Below are positions 34,455 to 42,616 of a DNA stretch of 64,000 nt, piece after piece. Source of the stretch: Peptostreptococcaceae bacterium (lineage in GTDB: Bacteria > Bacillota > Clostridia > Peptostreptococcales > Peptostreptococcaceae); assembly GCA_902363255.1 (NCBI GenBank), contig CABIZO010000001.1, positions 688,821 to 752,820 of the forward strand. The letters run 5' to 3'. A program made the translations under genes and the position numbers. Numbering within the stretch: position 1 is the first letter of the stretch; the number at the start of each line of letters is the position of its first letter. Under the pieces are notes generated by a model. The model saw nothing but the letters and a program-made list of their open reading frames with translations, was not told the DNA's origin and did not search any database.

Positions 34455-35168
34455 ATGAAATTAAACAAAAAATTTAAAGTTTTATCATTAGGGATGCTAT
34501 TAGTTGTAACATTAAGCTCTGCAATAGGGTGTTCTTCAAAGGGAAGTGGAGAGGCGTACAATGAGATAGACTCAGCTAAAACAATAGAGCTAGTAAATGA
34601 AACTAAAAAAACATTAGTGATAGATGTGAGAGATGCAGATGCATACGCAAAAGGACATTTAGCTAATGCAATAAATATACCTTTTGATGAATTTGAGGGG
34701 AAAATAAGTGATTTAGAAGGTTATAAAGATCAAACAATAGTTTTAATCTGCAACACAGGAAACAAAAGTGGTAAAGCAGGAAAAATGTTAGCAGATAAAG
34801 GATTTACCAAAGTTTATAATGCAGAAGATGGAATGGAAGAATATGATTATGACACAGTTACATACACTAATGTGACTGGAAGCGAGTTTGAAAAATTAGC
34901 AGCTGAAAAAACAGATGCAGTTATATTAGATCTTAGAGATGCTAAAGATTTCGAAAAAAGTTCAGTAGAAAATGCAATAAATATACCAATGGATGAATTT
35001 GAAGCACAAGCGAAAGAACAATTAAAAGACAAAGATCAAGAAATATTATTATACTGTAATACTGGAACAAGAACTTCTGAAGCATCACAAATATTGGAGA
35101 AAGATGGATACACTAATGTAATTAATTCAATAGATGGTGTAAAAGAATACGAATTTAATTTAAAATAA
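34455..35168 (+). CDS. Lipoprotein with two rhodanese domains
   Basis: A 237-aa exported lipoprotein: signal peptide, then SSAIGC with the lipidated C26, followed by two rhodanese domains. Both active-site loops keep the Cys: C99 (LICNTGNKSG) and C201 (LYCNTGTRTS), so both halves may carry persulfide or act as thiol sulfurtransferases on the outer face of the membrane. GGAGGGAG is 4 nt from the ATG. Separate from the thiamine operon, though sulfur transfer might link them; its own terminator follows. Confidence 0.9.
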   Translation: MKLNKKFKVLSLGMLLVVTLSSAIGCSSKGSGEAYNEIDSAKTIELVNETKKTLVIDVRDADAYAKGHLANAINIPFDEFEGKISDLEGYKDQTIVLICNTGNKSGKAGKMLADKGFTKVYNAEDGMEEYDYDTVTYTNVTGSEFEKLAAEKTDAVILDLRDAKDFEKSSVENAINIPMDEFEAQAKEQLKDKDQEILLYCNTGTRTSEASQILEKDGYTNVINSIDGVKEYEFNLK

Positions 35169-35180
35169 TATAAATGTTGG

Positions 35181-35214
35181 AAAAGACTAGGTTTGATAAA
35201 CCTAGTCTTTTCTA
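35181..35214 (+). terminator. Terminator of the rhodanese lipoprotein gene
   Basis: Stem AAAAGACTAGGTT with its complement AACCTAGTCTTTT, 4-nt loop, then TCTAATATT. Confidence 0.8.
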
Positions 35215-35317
35215 ATATTTATAAAATAAAGACAATTTAATTTTATAATAATTTAAAAGGATATTTATTTAATTTGTATAAATATACTTAGTATTACAAA
35301 TTAAAGGAGCGAATCAA

Positions 35318-35839
35318 ATGAAAAAAAGCGGTATTTTTATGATAGTCATATCTATAGTATTTTTATTTTTTGTAAATGAACATTATCGATACGATGGGTA
35401 TAAAGATGTTGAAATACCAAATGTAGGAATAGCTAAAATACCAGAAAGTTGGTATTGTGGAAAAACAGAGGATGGATTACTTTATTTTTCAAATATGCCT
35501 ATAGAAAATGAAGGATGCAAAGTATATTTTATTCAACACTCTGTGCAAGACTATGCTTTGGATAAGACACAATCGGAATCAGGATACTTTTTAGATAATT
35601 ATTATTTGGAAGATATACTTACCATGGAAAAAATATTTGTATCACCTTATGGTAATAGCAATGTTTACTCAAATGGTTCACGTTACCAATCGTGTACTTT
35701 TTATTTAAACAGTATCAAAGTAGATAGTTACTATATAAATTTTGTAGGAAAAAATACTAGTAGTATATTTTTTATTGTAGATGACTCCATTGATATTAAA
35801 ACTATGGAAGATATGACAAGGTGGTTTAAAAAGTATTAA
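35318..35839 (+). CDS. Unknown membrane-anchored or secreted protein
   Basis: A 173-aa protein with an uncleaved signal anchor or signal peptide (GIFMIVISIVFLFFV) and a beta-rich extracellular part with IPESW and three Cys. The domain opening (VGIAKIPESWYCGKTEDGLLY) resembles small extracytoplasmic domains of PsbP-like or stress proteins, but I cannot assign a family. AAAGGAG is 8 nt from the ATG. Single gene with its own terminator. Confidence 0.65.
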   Translation: MKKSGIFMIVISIVFLFFVNEHYRYDGYKDVEIPNVGIAKIPESWYCGKTEDGLLYFSNMPIENEGCKVYFIQHSVQDYALDKTQSESGYFLDNYYLEDILTMEKIFVSPYGNSNVYSNGSRYQSCTFYLNSIKVDSYYINFVGKNTSSIFFIVDDSIDIKTMEDMTRWFKKY

Positions 35840-35894
35840 TAAATGACCTTATTGAAATTTTTGAGAAAATGAGTTATTATATAGAATATTATGT

Positions 35895-35934
35895 AAAATA
35901 ACCTATTAAAATATTTTAATAGGTTATTTTTTAC
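35895..35934 (+). terminator. Terminator after the 35318 gene
   Basis: Perfect 18-bp inverted repeat AAAATAACCTATTAAAAT/ATTTTAATAGGTTATTTT, then TTACAC. Confidence 0.75.
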
Positions 35935-35941
35935 ACAACAA

Positions 35942-36082
35942 ATGATTATGGGTTATATAGTTTATGGAAAATCTATGATTACAGCCAATTTATATATCGT
36001 AATGAAGTTGTCTGAGGGGGAAAAGAGTTTGACCATAGAGGAGCTCTATAAAAGTAAAAATTTATATACTTGGCAACGGTAA
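35942..36082 (+). CDS. Possible small protein or gene remnant (46 aa)
   Basis: An open frame starting MIMGYIVYGKSM and ending EELYKSKNLYTWQR, too short for most gene callers. The C-terminal half has protein-like, charged composition, but there is no good ribosome site. It lies in the leader of the first octopine-dehydrogenase-family gene, 54 nt upstream of it. It could be a leader peptide, a remnant or chance. Confidence 0.25.
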   Translation: MIMGYIVYGKSMITANLYIVMKLSEGEKSLTIEELYKSKNLYTWQR

Positions 36083-36136
36083 CCTTTTAGTAAATGGGGT
36101 AAACTAAGATAGAAACATGAATTAGGAGGTATTATG

Positions 36137-37237
36137 ATGAAAGTTAAAAAAGTGGCCATATTAGGTGGTGGTAATGGTGGTATTACTGCTGCTGCGGATC
36201 TTTCAAACAAAGGATTTGAAGTTAGTATGTTTCAATCAGATAAGTTCTGCAAGAATTTAGATGTTATAAAGGAAAAAGGAGAAATTATACTTCAAACATT
36301 AGAGGAAGAAAGTGTTGAAAAAGTTCATTTAGTAACTGATGACATAAAAGAAGCTATATTAGGAGCACAAATAATAATGTTAGCTATTCCTGGAATGGCG
36401 ATAGAATATTTTGCAGAAATACTTGCCCCAGTAGTTGGTGAAAATCAAATCATATACATAAATAGTGCAGCAGCTATGGGGTGTATAAGATTTATAAATA
36501 AAGCGAAGGAAATGGGAATAGATAAAAAATTTAAAATTTGTGAATCAAATTCCTTAACTTATGGATGTAGAGCTTTTGCTGATGAGGCTAGGGTAGAAAT
36601 GTCATTAAGTGTTAAAAAATTATTCTTAGGAGCATATCCAGCATGTGATACAGAAGAAGTATTAGGAGTTTTATCGCAAATTTATGATTGTTTTGTACCA
36701 GCAAAAAATATTTGGCATGTAAATTTAGAAAATGGAAATCCAGAAGTACATCCAGGACCAGCATTATTAAATGCAGGTAGAATAGATTATTCTAATGGTG
36801 AGTTTTGGTTATATAGAGAAGGGATTACAGAACACACTATAAATGTATTAGAAGCTGTAGAAAGAGAAAGAAAAGCCTTAGGAATGGCTTTAGGATTTGA
36901 AGTAGAAGGTGCTAGAGAATCTCGTATAAATAGAGGGTATTTAGAAGACGATAAAAGTAAAACTTTGCAAGAATTATTTAATACAAGTGAAGTATTTTGC
37001 GCCATAAAAGGACCTACAAGTGTTACAAATAGATATATAACCGAAGATATATCAACAGGTCTTGTTCTTTGGTCAAGTCTAGGTAAAATACTTAAAGTGC
37101 CAACTCCGAATATAGATGCGATTATAGTGTTAGGAGGAACCTTATTAAATAGAGATTTTTATAAAGAAGGATTGACAATTGAAAAATTAGGAATAATTAA
37201 TGCAAATTGTAAACAAGATTTAATTGATGTTGTTTAG
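36137..37237 (+). CDS. NAD/octopine-dehydrogenase-family enzyme, copy 1
   Basis: A 366-aa two-domain dehydrogenase: N-terminal Rossmann fold (KVAILGGGNGGITAAADL), C-terminal octopine-dehydrogenase-like helical domain (PEVHPGPALLNAGRID...EGITEHTINVLEAV). Such enzymes reductively condense an amino acid with a 2-oxo acid (opines) or act on related metabolites; substrates here unknown. The second of two adjacent ATGs (36137) is 7 nt after AGGAGG and matches the start of copy 2. About 60 percent identical by eye to the next gene, but separated from it by a terminator. Confidence 0.82.
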   Translation: MKVKKVAILGGGNGGITAAADLSNKGFEVSMFQSDKFCKNLDVIKEKGEIILQTLEEESVEKVHLVTDDIKEAILGAQIIMLAIPGMAIEYFAEILAPVVGENQIIYINSAAAMGCIRFINKAKEMGIDKKFKICESNSLTYGCRAFADEARVEMSLSVKKLFLGAYPACDTEEVLGVLSQIYDCFVPAKNIWHVNLENGNPEVHPGPALLNAGRIDYSNGEFWLYREGITEHTINVLEAVERERKALGMALGFEVEGARESRINRGYLEDDKSKTLQELFNTSEVFCAIKGPTSVTNRYITEDISTGLVLWSSLGKILKVPTPNIDAIIVLGGTLLNRDFYKEGLTIEKLGIINANCKQDLIDVV

Positions 37238-37258
37238 ATAAAAATTTAAATAAAGAAA

Positions 37259-37297
37259 GAAGTGCTAAAATAATATAATATTAGCACTTCTTTTTTA
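37259..37297 (+). terminator. Terminator after octopine-dehydrogenase copy 1
   Basis: Stem GAAGTGCTAA/TTAGCACTTC, AT-rich loop, T tract. Confidence 0.85.
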
Positions 37298-37458
37298 AAA
37301 AGAATAAAGCAAAAAGTACAATGCATGGCAAAAGACTAACGTAATTTTATGTAGAATTATTATGTATTATGAATAAATTTATAGTTTATTATGCAAAAAT
37401 CATAAAAAATTTTTTTTATGTATCATAAATCAAAAAAATATAGGGGGAGATAAATTAT

Positions 37459-38556
37459 ATGAAAGTTGAAAAAATAGCAATATTAGGTGGGGGAAATGGA
37501 GGAATTACTGCAGCTGCCGATTTAACAGAAAAAGGATTTTTAGTAAATATATTTGAGTCGCAAAAATTCTGTAAAGACTTGCAATTTATTAAACAAAAAA
37601 ATGAAATAACAATTGAGTATAAGGGTAATAAATCAGTTGAAAAAATTAATCTAATAACTAATAACATTGAAGAAGCAATAGAGGGCTGTCAAATTATTAT
37701 GATAACGGTACCAGGAATGGGAATAGAATATTTTGCAGAAATACTTGCTCCAGTAGTTAAAGAAGATCAAATAATTCTAATCAACTCTGCTCCAGCTATG
37801 GCTTCTGTTAGATTTGTAAAAAGAGCAAGAGAAATGGGAATAGAAAAAAACTTTAAAATTGGAGAGACTAATTCTTTAACTTATGCTACAAGAGCTTATG
37901 TAAATGAAGCGAGAGTAGAGATTTCTTTAAAGGCAGGGAAAGTATATTTAGCAGCTTATCCTTCTAAAAATACAGATGAAGTATTTAATGCTTGCGTGCA
38001 AATTTATGATTGTTTTGTAAAAGCAAATAATGTAATTGTTGTAAACTTAGAAAATCCAAATCCTTTAGTTCATCCAGGACCAACTTTATTAAATGCAGGA
38101 AGAATAGATTATACTAAGGGAGATTTCTGGCTATATAAAGAAGGTATAACAGAGCACACAGTAAATATAGTAAAAGCAGTAGAGAATGAAAGAGAAGCTG
38201 TGGCAAAAGTATTAGACATACAATTAGAAGATACAAAGCAAGCTCGTATAAATAGAGGGTATTTTGCTGATGAAGATAAACCTTTACATGAACTTTTTAA
38301 TACAAGTCCAGTTTTCCAATATATAAAAGGACCTGCAAGTGTAGAGGGAAGATATATAGTTGAAGATATATCAACAGGTCTTGTTCTTTGGTCCGATTTA
38401 GGGAAGAAATTAAAAGTACCTACTCCTAATATAGATTCAATAATAATTCTTGGAGGGACTTTAATAGGAAGAGATTTTTATAAAGAAGGGTTAACTCTTG
38501 AAAGTATAGGTCTTGGTCACTTAAAAGATAAAAAGGACATATTAGCCAATATATAA
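37459..38556 (+). CDS. NAD/octopine-dehydrogenase-family enzyme, copy 2
   Basis: A 365-aa tandem paralogue of the previous gene with the same Rossmann motif (IAILGGGNGGITAAADL) and helical domain (PLVHPGPTLLNAGRID). The His in VHPGP and the EGITEHT motif are kept in both. GGGGGAG is 9 nt from the ATG. Separate transcription suggests different regulation or substrate preference for the two copies. Physiological role could be NAD regeneration during fermentation or opine-type metallophore synthesis; neither has support from neighbours. Confidence 0.82.
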   Translation: MKVEKIAILGGGNGGITAAADLTEKGFLVNIFESQKFCKDLQFIKQKNEITIEYKGNKSVEKINLITNNIEEAIEGCQIIMITVPGMGIEYFAEILAPVVKEDQIILINSAPAMASVRFVKRAREMGIEKNFKIGETNSLTYATRAYVNEARVEISLKAGKVYLAAYPSKNTDEVFNACVQIYDCFVKANNVIVVNLENPNPLVHPGPTLLNAGRIDYTKGDFWLYKEGITEHTVNIVKAVENEREAVAKVLDIQLEDTKQARINRGYFADEDKPLHELFNTSPVFQYIKGPASVEGRYIVEDISTGLVLWSDLGKKLKVPTPNIDSIIILGGTLIGRDFYKEGLTLESIGLGHLKDKKDILANI

Positions 38557-38600
38557 TAAATTTTATTAAATAAAAGGGATATTAATATGGATAATTAAAA

Positions 38601-38632
38601 AAGGAGTAATAGAATAACTATTACTCCTTACT
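38601..38632. terminator. Bidirectional terminator
   Basis: Perfect 12-bp stem AAGGAGTAATAG/CTATTACTCCTT with a 5-nt loop; T-run on the minus strand. It serves the convergent cvfB gene and the octopine-dehydrogenase copy 2. Confidence 0.85.
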
Positions 38633-38645
38633 TATTTTACAAAAA

Positions 38646-39488
38646 TTAACGAAGAAAAGTTCCTTCTTCATTTTGAATTATTAATCCTTTTTTCATAAGA
38701 ACACCTAAGGCTCTTTTGAAATTTTTCTTACTTGAGTTAAATACAGTAGCTATTTCTTCTGGAGAAGATTTATCGTTAAATCTCATGAATCCATCATTTC
38801 CTTCCATATAGTTCATTATAGCTATTTCTAATACATCTAACTCAACTTTTCTATCTCCCCTAGGAGTAAGACCAAGTCTTCCATCTTCATATATTTTTAT
38901 AACTTTAAGATTTTCTAATTTATCACCTATATTTAATTCAGTAAAATATTCATTGCTAAGTATAACTCCATCGTACTTGTTGTCTACACATATAGTTGCA
39001 GAATTATTAGTTTGGAACCCATAAACTATACCATCAACTGTGTCACCAACTTTATATGAATGTTCAACTGATAAGTAAGGGAATATATCTGTAGTAGCAG
39101 CAAGTCTGCCAGTTTTATCTTCATATATATAGAATAAATATCTATTTCCTTTAGTCATTTCATATTTTTGAGCTTTGAAAGGTACTAAGATATCCTTTGG
39201 AAGTCCTATATCTACGAAGCTTCCTATTTTTGTATGAGCTACTACTTTTAAATAAGCAACATCTCCTACAGCAGCTTTTGGATATTCCATAGTAGCGGCA
39301 AGTCTACCTTCAGAATCTTTATAGATAAATACTTTAACTTCATCACCAACTTCAATTTTATTTTTATTAAGTAATCTATTGTGAAGAAGTACATCATCAC
39401 TAGTATGTCCTGTTTCAGCATCTAGAAAGTATCCAAATTCAGCTTTTCTCTTAACTTTAAGCGTATTATATTGTCCTAGTTTAATCAA
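38646..39488 (-). CDS. cvfB: CvfB-family S1 RNA-binding protein
   Basis: A 280-aa CvfB/YitL protein with three S1-like domains followed by a winged helix. The repeat GRLAAT(M/T) closes two of the S1-like domains, the third domain is KVGDTVDGIVYGF...GRLGLTPRG, and the winged helix is SSPEEIATVFNSSKKNFKRAL. In Staphylococcus CvfB affects virulence gene expression through RNA binding; the role in clostridia is not known. TTG start with AAGGAG 8 nt upstream. Confidence 0.9.
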   Translation of the reverse strand: MIKLGQYNTLKVKRKAEFGYFLDAETGHTSDDVLLHNRLLNKNKIEVGDEVKVFIYKDSEGRLAATMEYPKAAVGDVAYLKVVAHTKIGSFVDIGLPKDILVPFKAQKYEMTKGNRYLFYIYEDKTGRLAATTDIFPYLSVEHSYKVGDTVDGIVYGFQTNNSATICVDNKYDGVILSNEYFTELNIGDKLENLKVIKIYEDGRLGLTPRGDRKVELDVLEIAIMNYMEGNDGFMRFNDKSSPEEIATVFNSSKKNFKRALGVLMKKGLIIQNEEGTFLR

Positions 39489-39705
39489 ATTATCATCTCC
39501 TTATTATATTTGTAATAAATATGTATCATAATTAAATATAATAACATATTTAGCCTTAATTATACTCAAAACTTATTAGAATTTAAAAAAATAATTTTAT
39601 CATACAAAAAAAATAAAATAATTATTGCATTATACTTTAAATTTATTATAAAATTACTTGTAGACTTTATTTTACTATGCCAACAACAATAAAAGGAGGA
39701 AAAGA

Positions 39706-40305
39706 GTGAGCAAGAAGATACGCCTAGCAACAGTAGAAGATTTAGCGAGAATACAAGAAATATATAGACCTTATGTTGAACAAGAAGATATTGTTGTAAA
39801 CTCGGAGCATAGAGTACCAACTTTGGAAGAACTAAAAGAAAGATTTGATTTAATCACTAAAGATTTTCCATGGTTAGTCTGTGAAATAGACGGTGTAGTT
39901 GCAGCATATGCCTATGCAGGAAAACCATTTAAAAGAGAGGGGTATAAATGGAATGCAGAAGTATCTGTATATGCTGATGGGAAATATCACGGGAGAAGAT
40001 TAGCATCTGCACTATATGAATGTTTATTGGAATTATTAAAAGTACAAGGTTATTATAATGTTTATGCTTGTATATTATCTATAAATGAGAAAAGTATGAA
40101 ATTCCATGAAAAGTATGGATTTGAGGTTATGTGTGTTTTTCCAAAGTCTGTATATAAATATTATAAATGGATAGATGTGATTTGGATGAATAAAACATTA
40201 CAGGAATTTAAAAATGATGTAAAAAATCCTGTATCAATATGGGATTTAGATAAAGTGTTAGTAGAAAATATATTTAATAAAAACGAGGATATAATAAAAG
40301 GGTAA
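39706..40305 (+). CDS. GNAT acetyltransferase, phosphinothricin acetyltransferase-like
   Basis: A 199-aa acetyl-CoA-dependent N-acetyltransferase of the Pat/MnaT type (YncA-like): IRLATVEDLARIQEIYRPYV at the start, the acceptor region KWNAEVSVYAD, CoA-binding HGRRLASALY and the SMKFHEKYGFE motif. About 30 residues longer at the C-terminus than most relatives. Natural substrates are often methionine derivatives; specificity here unknown. GTG start with AGGAGG. Confidence 0.85.
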   Translation: MSKKIRLATVEDLARIQEIYRPYVEQEDIVVNSEHRVPTLEELKERFDLITKDFPWLVCEIDGVVAAYAYAGKPFKREGYKWNAEVSVYADGKYHGRRLASALYECLLELLKVQGYYNVYACILSINEKSMKFHEKYGFEVMCVFPKSVYKYYKWIDVIWMNKTLQEFKNDVKNPVSIWDLDKVLVENIFNKNEDIIKG

Positions 40306-40345
40306 TAATATGGACACCAATCGGTTTATGAAAGAATATATAAAG

Positions 40346-40399
40346 AAAAAGCTATCTTGATGAATGATATAATAATCATTGCAAAAAGATAGCTTTTTT
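40346..40399 (+). terminator. Terminator after the GNAT gene
   Basis: 13-bp stem AAAAAGCTATCTT with AAGATAGCTTTTT and an inner palindrome (AATGAT/ATCATT). Confidence 0.85.
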
Positions 40400-40410
40400 C
40401 GTATATAAAA

Positions 40411-40455
40411 GAGTTATTAAAATGGATAAATCTAACCATTTTAACAACTCTTTTT
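40411..40455 (+). terminator. Second terminator-like hairpin
   Basis: Stem GAGTTATTAAAATGG/CCATTTTAACAACTC with two mismatches, then TTTTT. It lies 11 nt after the previous terminator. The following 265 bp to 40721 are AT-rich and hold no gene I can support. Confidence 0.7.
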
Positions 40456-40721
40456 AGGGAAATTTAAAAAGATATATTGTATTATCGCAGCTATTTGGGG
40501 GAGCTACGATTCTAATTGTGATATAAATATAACTTATAATTTCTATTATATCTATAGAAATCCTTCAATATTAGAGATAAATTGTATTCAAAATATCGTC
40601 ATAAAAATAAAAAAAATTTAAATTTTGGAAATGACTTTTATATTTTATTAGTAATAAAAATATTTCTATGTGGAAATCTATAATAAATCGATGATTATTG
40701 TAGCTCTAAAAGGAGGTAATT

Positions 40722-40919
40722 ATGAGAAAAGTAAATCAAAGTGGAAAAAAACTTCATGAAAGTGATTTAGATAATTTTGTTAATCATGCAAGAACAATTG
40801 AGGATTTAACTGATTTGATAGAAGATGAAAATGAAGAGGTAAGAAAAAAGATAAAAAAAGAAGGAAATTTAAAATTACCTTCTTATGAAGATGTGCATTA
40901 TAGTAATGATCAGTTTTAA
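40722..40919 (+). CDS. Small charged protein of unknown function
   Basis: A 65-aa hydrophilic, acidic/basic protein (SDLDNFVNHARTIEDLTDLI, then EEVRKKIKKEGN) without Cys or membrane segment. A perfect AAAGGAGGTAATTATG context and its own terminator show that it is a real gene. I do not recognise the family. Confidence 0.7.
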   Translation: MRKVNQSGKKLHESDLDNFVNHARTIEDLTDLIEDENEEVRKKIKKEGNLKLPSYEDVHYSNDQF

Positions 40920-40922
40920 TAT

Positions 40923-40956
40923 AAAAAGCTACTGGAGTTAGTCCAGTAGTTTTTTA
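40923..40956 (+). terminator. Terminator of the 65-aa gene
   Basis: Stem CTACTGGA/TCCAGTAG extended by A-T pairs, then TTTTTT. Confidence 0.8.
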
Positions 40957-41163
40957 TATTAAATTTAATTATTATAAACACTAGCAAATTCTAAGTAAAA
41001 AAATGGTAAAATAATATTATATTATGTTATAATTAGTTGAAATAATAACTATTAATACGAATAAAAGCATGTTAAGAGGATCTTAATAAAAATTTATAAG
41101 ATACATAACATAAGTAAAATAAGATTATTTGTGTAATTAAAATTATATGGTTATTTTTCCCAT

Positions 41164-41239
41164 GTTAATTATCTATAAAAATATGATAAAATATTGCAGA
41201 TATAGATAATTAACGGACTTTTACATTTGGGTAAAAGTA
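41164..41239 (+). promoter_or_regulatory. Inverted repeats in the udk leader
   Basis: A perfect 14-bp inverted repeat (GTTAATTATCTATA at 41164-41177; its complement at 41201-41214) encloses 23 bp holding a -10-like GATAAAAT. An 8-bp hairpin ACTTTTAC/GTAAAAGT (41218-41239) follows, about 35 bp before udk. Either an operator pair around a promoter or a transcribed leader structure. The rest of 40957-41163 is AT-rich without a visible gene. Confidence 0.5.
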
Positions 41240-41272
41240 AGTGTAAAAATATATAAGTAGGTGGAAGATAAT

Positions 41273-41887
41273 ATGAAACAAGTGAGTGTCGTTGGTATAG
41301 CAGGTGGAACTGCATCAGGAAAATCAACTATAGTAAGTTATATAAAAGAATTTTTCAAGGATGATATAGAATTAATTTGTCATGATAGCTACTACAAAGC
41401 TAACGATGACAAAACTCTTGAAGAAAGAAAAAATTTAAACTATGATCATCCATCATCTTTTGAAACAAAAAGAATGATAGAAGACATAAAAAAATTAAAA
41501 GCAGGAAATGATGTGGAAGTTCCTGTTTATGATTATACTAAGCATACTAGATCTGAAGAAACAGTACTTGCTCACCCTAAAAAAGTTATTATAGTAGAAG
41601 GAATATTAATATTTGAAGATCCTGAACTTAGAGACCTTATGGATATAAAAGTATTTGTTGATACAGATGCAGATGAGCGTTTAATGCGTCGTATACTAAG
41701 AGATACAAAAGAAAGAGGAAGAAGTGTTGAGTCAGTATTATCTCAATATGTAAATACTGTAAAACCAATGCATGAGCAATTTGTAGAACCTTCTAAAAAG
41801 CATGCGGATATAATAATACCAAGAGGTGGAGAAAATACTACAGGTATACATATCCTGCAAGAGCATTTAAAATTAATATTAGGATAA
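41273..41887 (+). CDS. udk: Uridine kinase
   Basis: Salvage kinase that makes UMP/CMP from uridine/cytidine with ATP or GTP; cytosolic; 204 aa. P-loop GIAGGTASGKST, the nucleoside-binding HDSYYK, NYDHPSSFET and VPVYDYTKHTR, and VEGILIFEDPELRDLMD are all as in Udk. The frame opens at a GTG at 41261, but AGGTGG is 8-9 nt before the ATG at 41273. Single gene with terminator; the leader has conspicuous inverted repeats. Confidence 0.93.
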   Translation: MKQVSVVGIAGGTASGKSTIVSYIKEFFKDDIELICHDSYYKANDDKTLEERKNLNYDHPSSFETKRMIEDIKKLKAGNDVEVPVYDYTKHTRSEETVLAHPKKVIIVEGILIFEDPELRDLMDIKVFVDTDADERLMRRILRDTKERGRSVESVLSQYVNTVKPMHEQFVEPSKKHADIIIPRGGENTTGIHILQEHLKLILG

Positions 41888-41917
41888 AAAAGATGAGTCT
41901 AAGACTCATCTTTTTTT
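41886..41917 (+). terminator. udk terminator
   Basis: Stem of about 15 bp centred on AGATGAGTCT/AGACTCATCT, T tract. Confidence 0.85.
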
Positions 41918-42112
41918 ATATAATTAAATTTAAAATATACTTTGGATTAAGTTTTAGTATAGATTAAAAAGTTGTTATATTTTACTTTAGATATTATTTC
42001 ATGTTTTTATAATAATATCTAAATGAGTAAATATGGAATAAGTGGTGTTTTTATGATATCATTAGGAAAATAATGTTAAAATTATTAAAAGGATTTTGAG
42101 AGGGGAAATTCA

Positions 42113-42604
42113 ATGAAATACGAGAAATTAAGTAAAAAAGCCATAAGTTGTATGTTTGTTGCTACATTAGTACAACTTTTAATTAGTAGTAGTATTTTAT
42201 TTGTGCTTTGGGCTATATTTAAAGAGCATCTACCACAGATAGTTGTAAACATTATGATAGGAATCGTAGCAGTTGATTTTTTATATTTAATAGTATCGCC
42301 AAAAGTCAGATACGAAAGATATAGATACTCTATTACTGAAGACGCTATAGATGTAAGAGAAGGATTTATATTTATAAAAAGAAGTATAGTACCTATAGAA
42401 AGGCTTCATAAAATAGCTATAGAAAAAGGACCTATCGATAGAATGTTTAAATTGGCAAAGGTAATTGTTACTACAGCTGGTGGAGATGTTACAATTAGAT
42501 TTTTAGAAGATGAAAAGTCTGCGTTTATTGCAGATGCTCTTAAGAAAAAGATTAATGAGGTAGCAATAGAATCAAGACTAGAGAGGCAAGAAAATATGTT
42601 ATAA
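42113..42604 (+). CDS. Bacterial PH-domain membrane protein, YdbS-like
   Basis: A 163-aa protein with two N-terminal membrane segments (about 15-36 and 42-60) and one bPH2 domain (YRYSITEDAIDVREGFIF, then VPIERLHKIAIEKGPIDRMF). This matches Bacillus YdbS, encoded beside YdbT, a pair implicated in envelope functions such as resistance to certain bacteriocins. GAGGGG is about 8 nt before the ATG. Next gene starts 12 nt downstream. Confidence 0.85.
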   Translation: MKYEKLSKKAISCMFVATLVQLLISSSILFVLWAIFKEHLPQIVVNIMIGIVAVDFLYLIVSPKVRYERYRYSITEDAIDVREGFIFIKRSIVPIERLHKIAIEKGPIDRMFKLAKVIVTTAGGDVTIRFLEDEKSAFIADALKKKINEVAIESRLERQENML

Positions 42605-42616
42605 GGGGTTATGTTT

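Noticed and set aside
36020..36133. Possible SAM-I or c-di-GMP riboswitch before the first octopine-dehydrogenase gene (GGCAACGGTAACC)
   Set aside because: Only the short GGCAAC resemblance is present; the other conserved helices and the kink-turn of SAM-I, or the tetraloop/receptor of the c-di-GMP class, are missing.
40310..40360. Short ORF MDTNRFMKEYIKKKLS after the GNAT gene, with an AAGGG upstream
   Set aside because: Only 16 codons, and its end lies in the terminator stem at 40346-40399; probably chance.
40502..40710. Long-range pairing GAGCTAC/GTAGCTC before the 65-aa gene
   Set aside because: Seven base pairs over 200 nt is expected by chance; no supporting structure between them.
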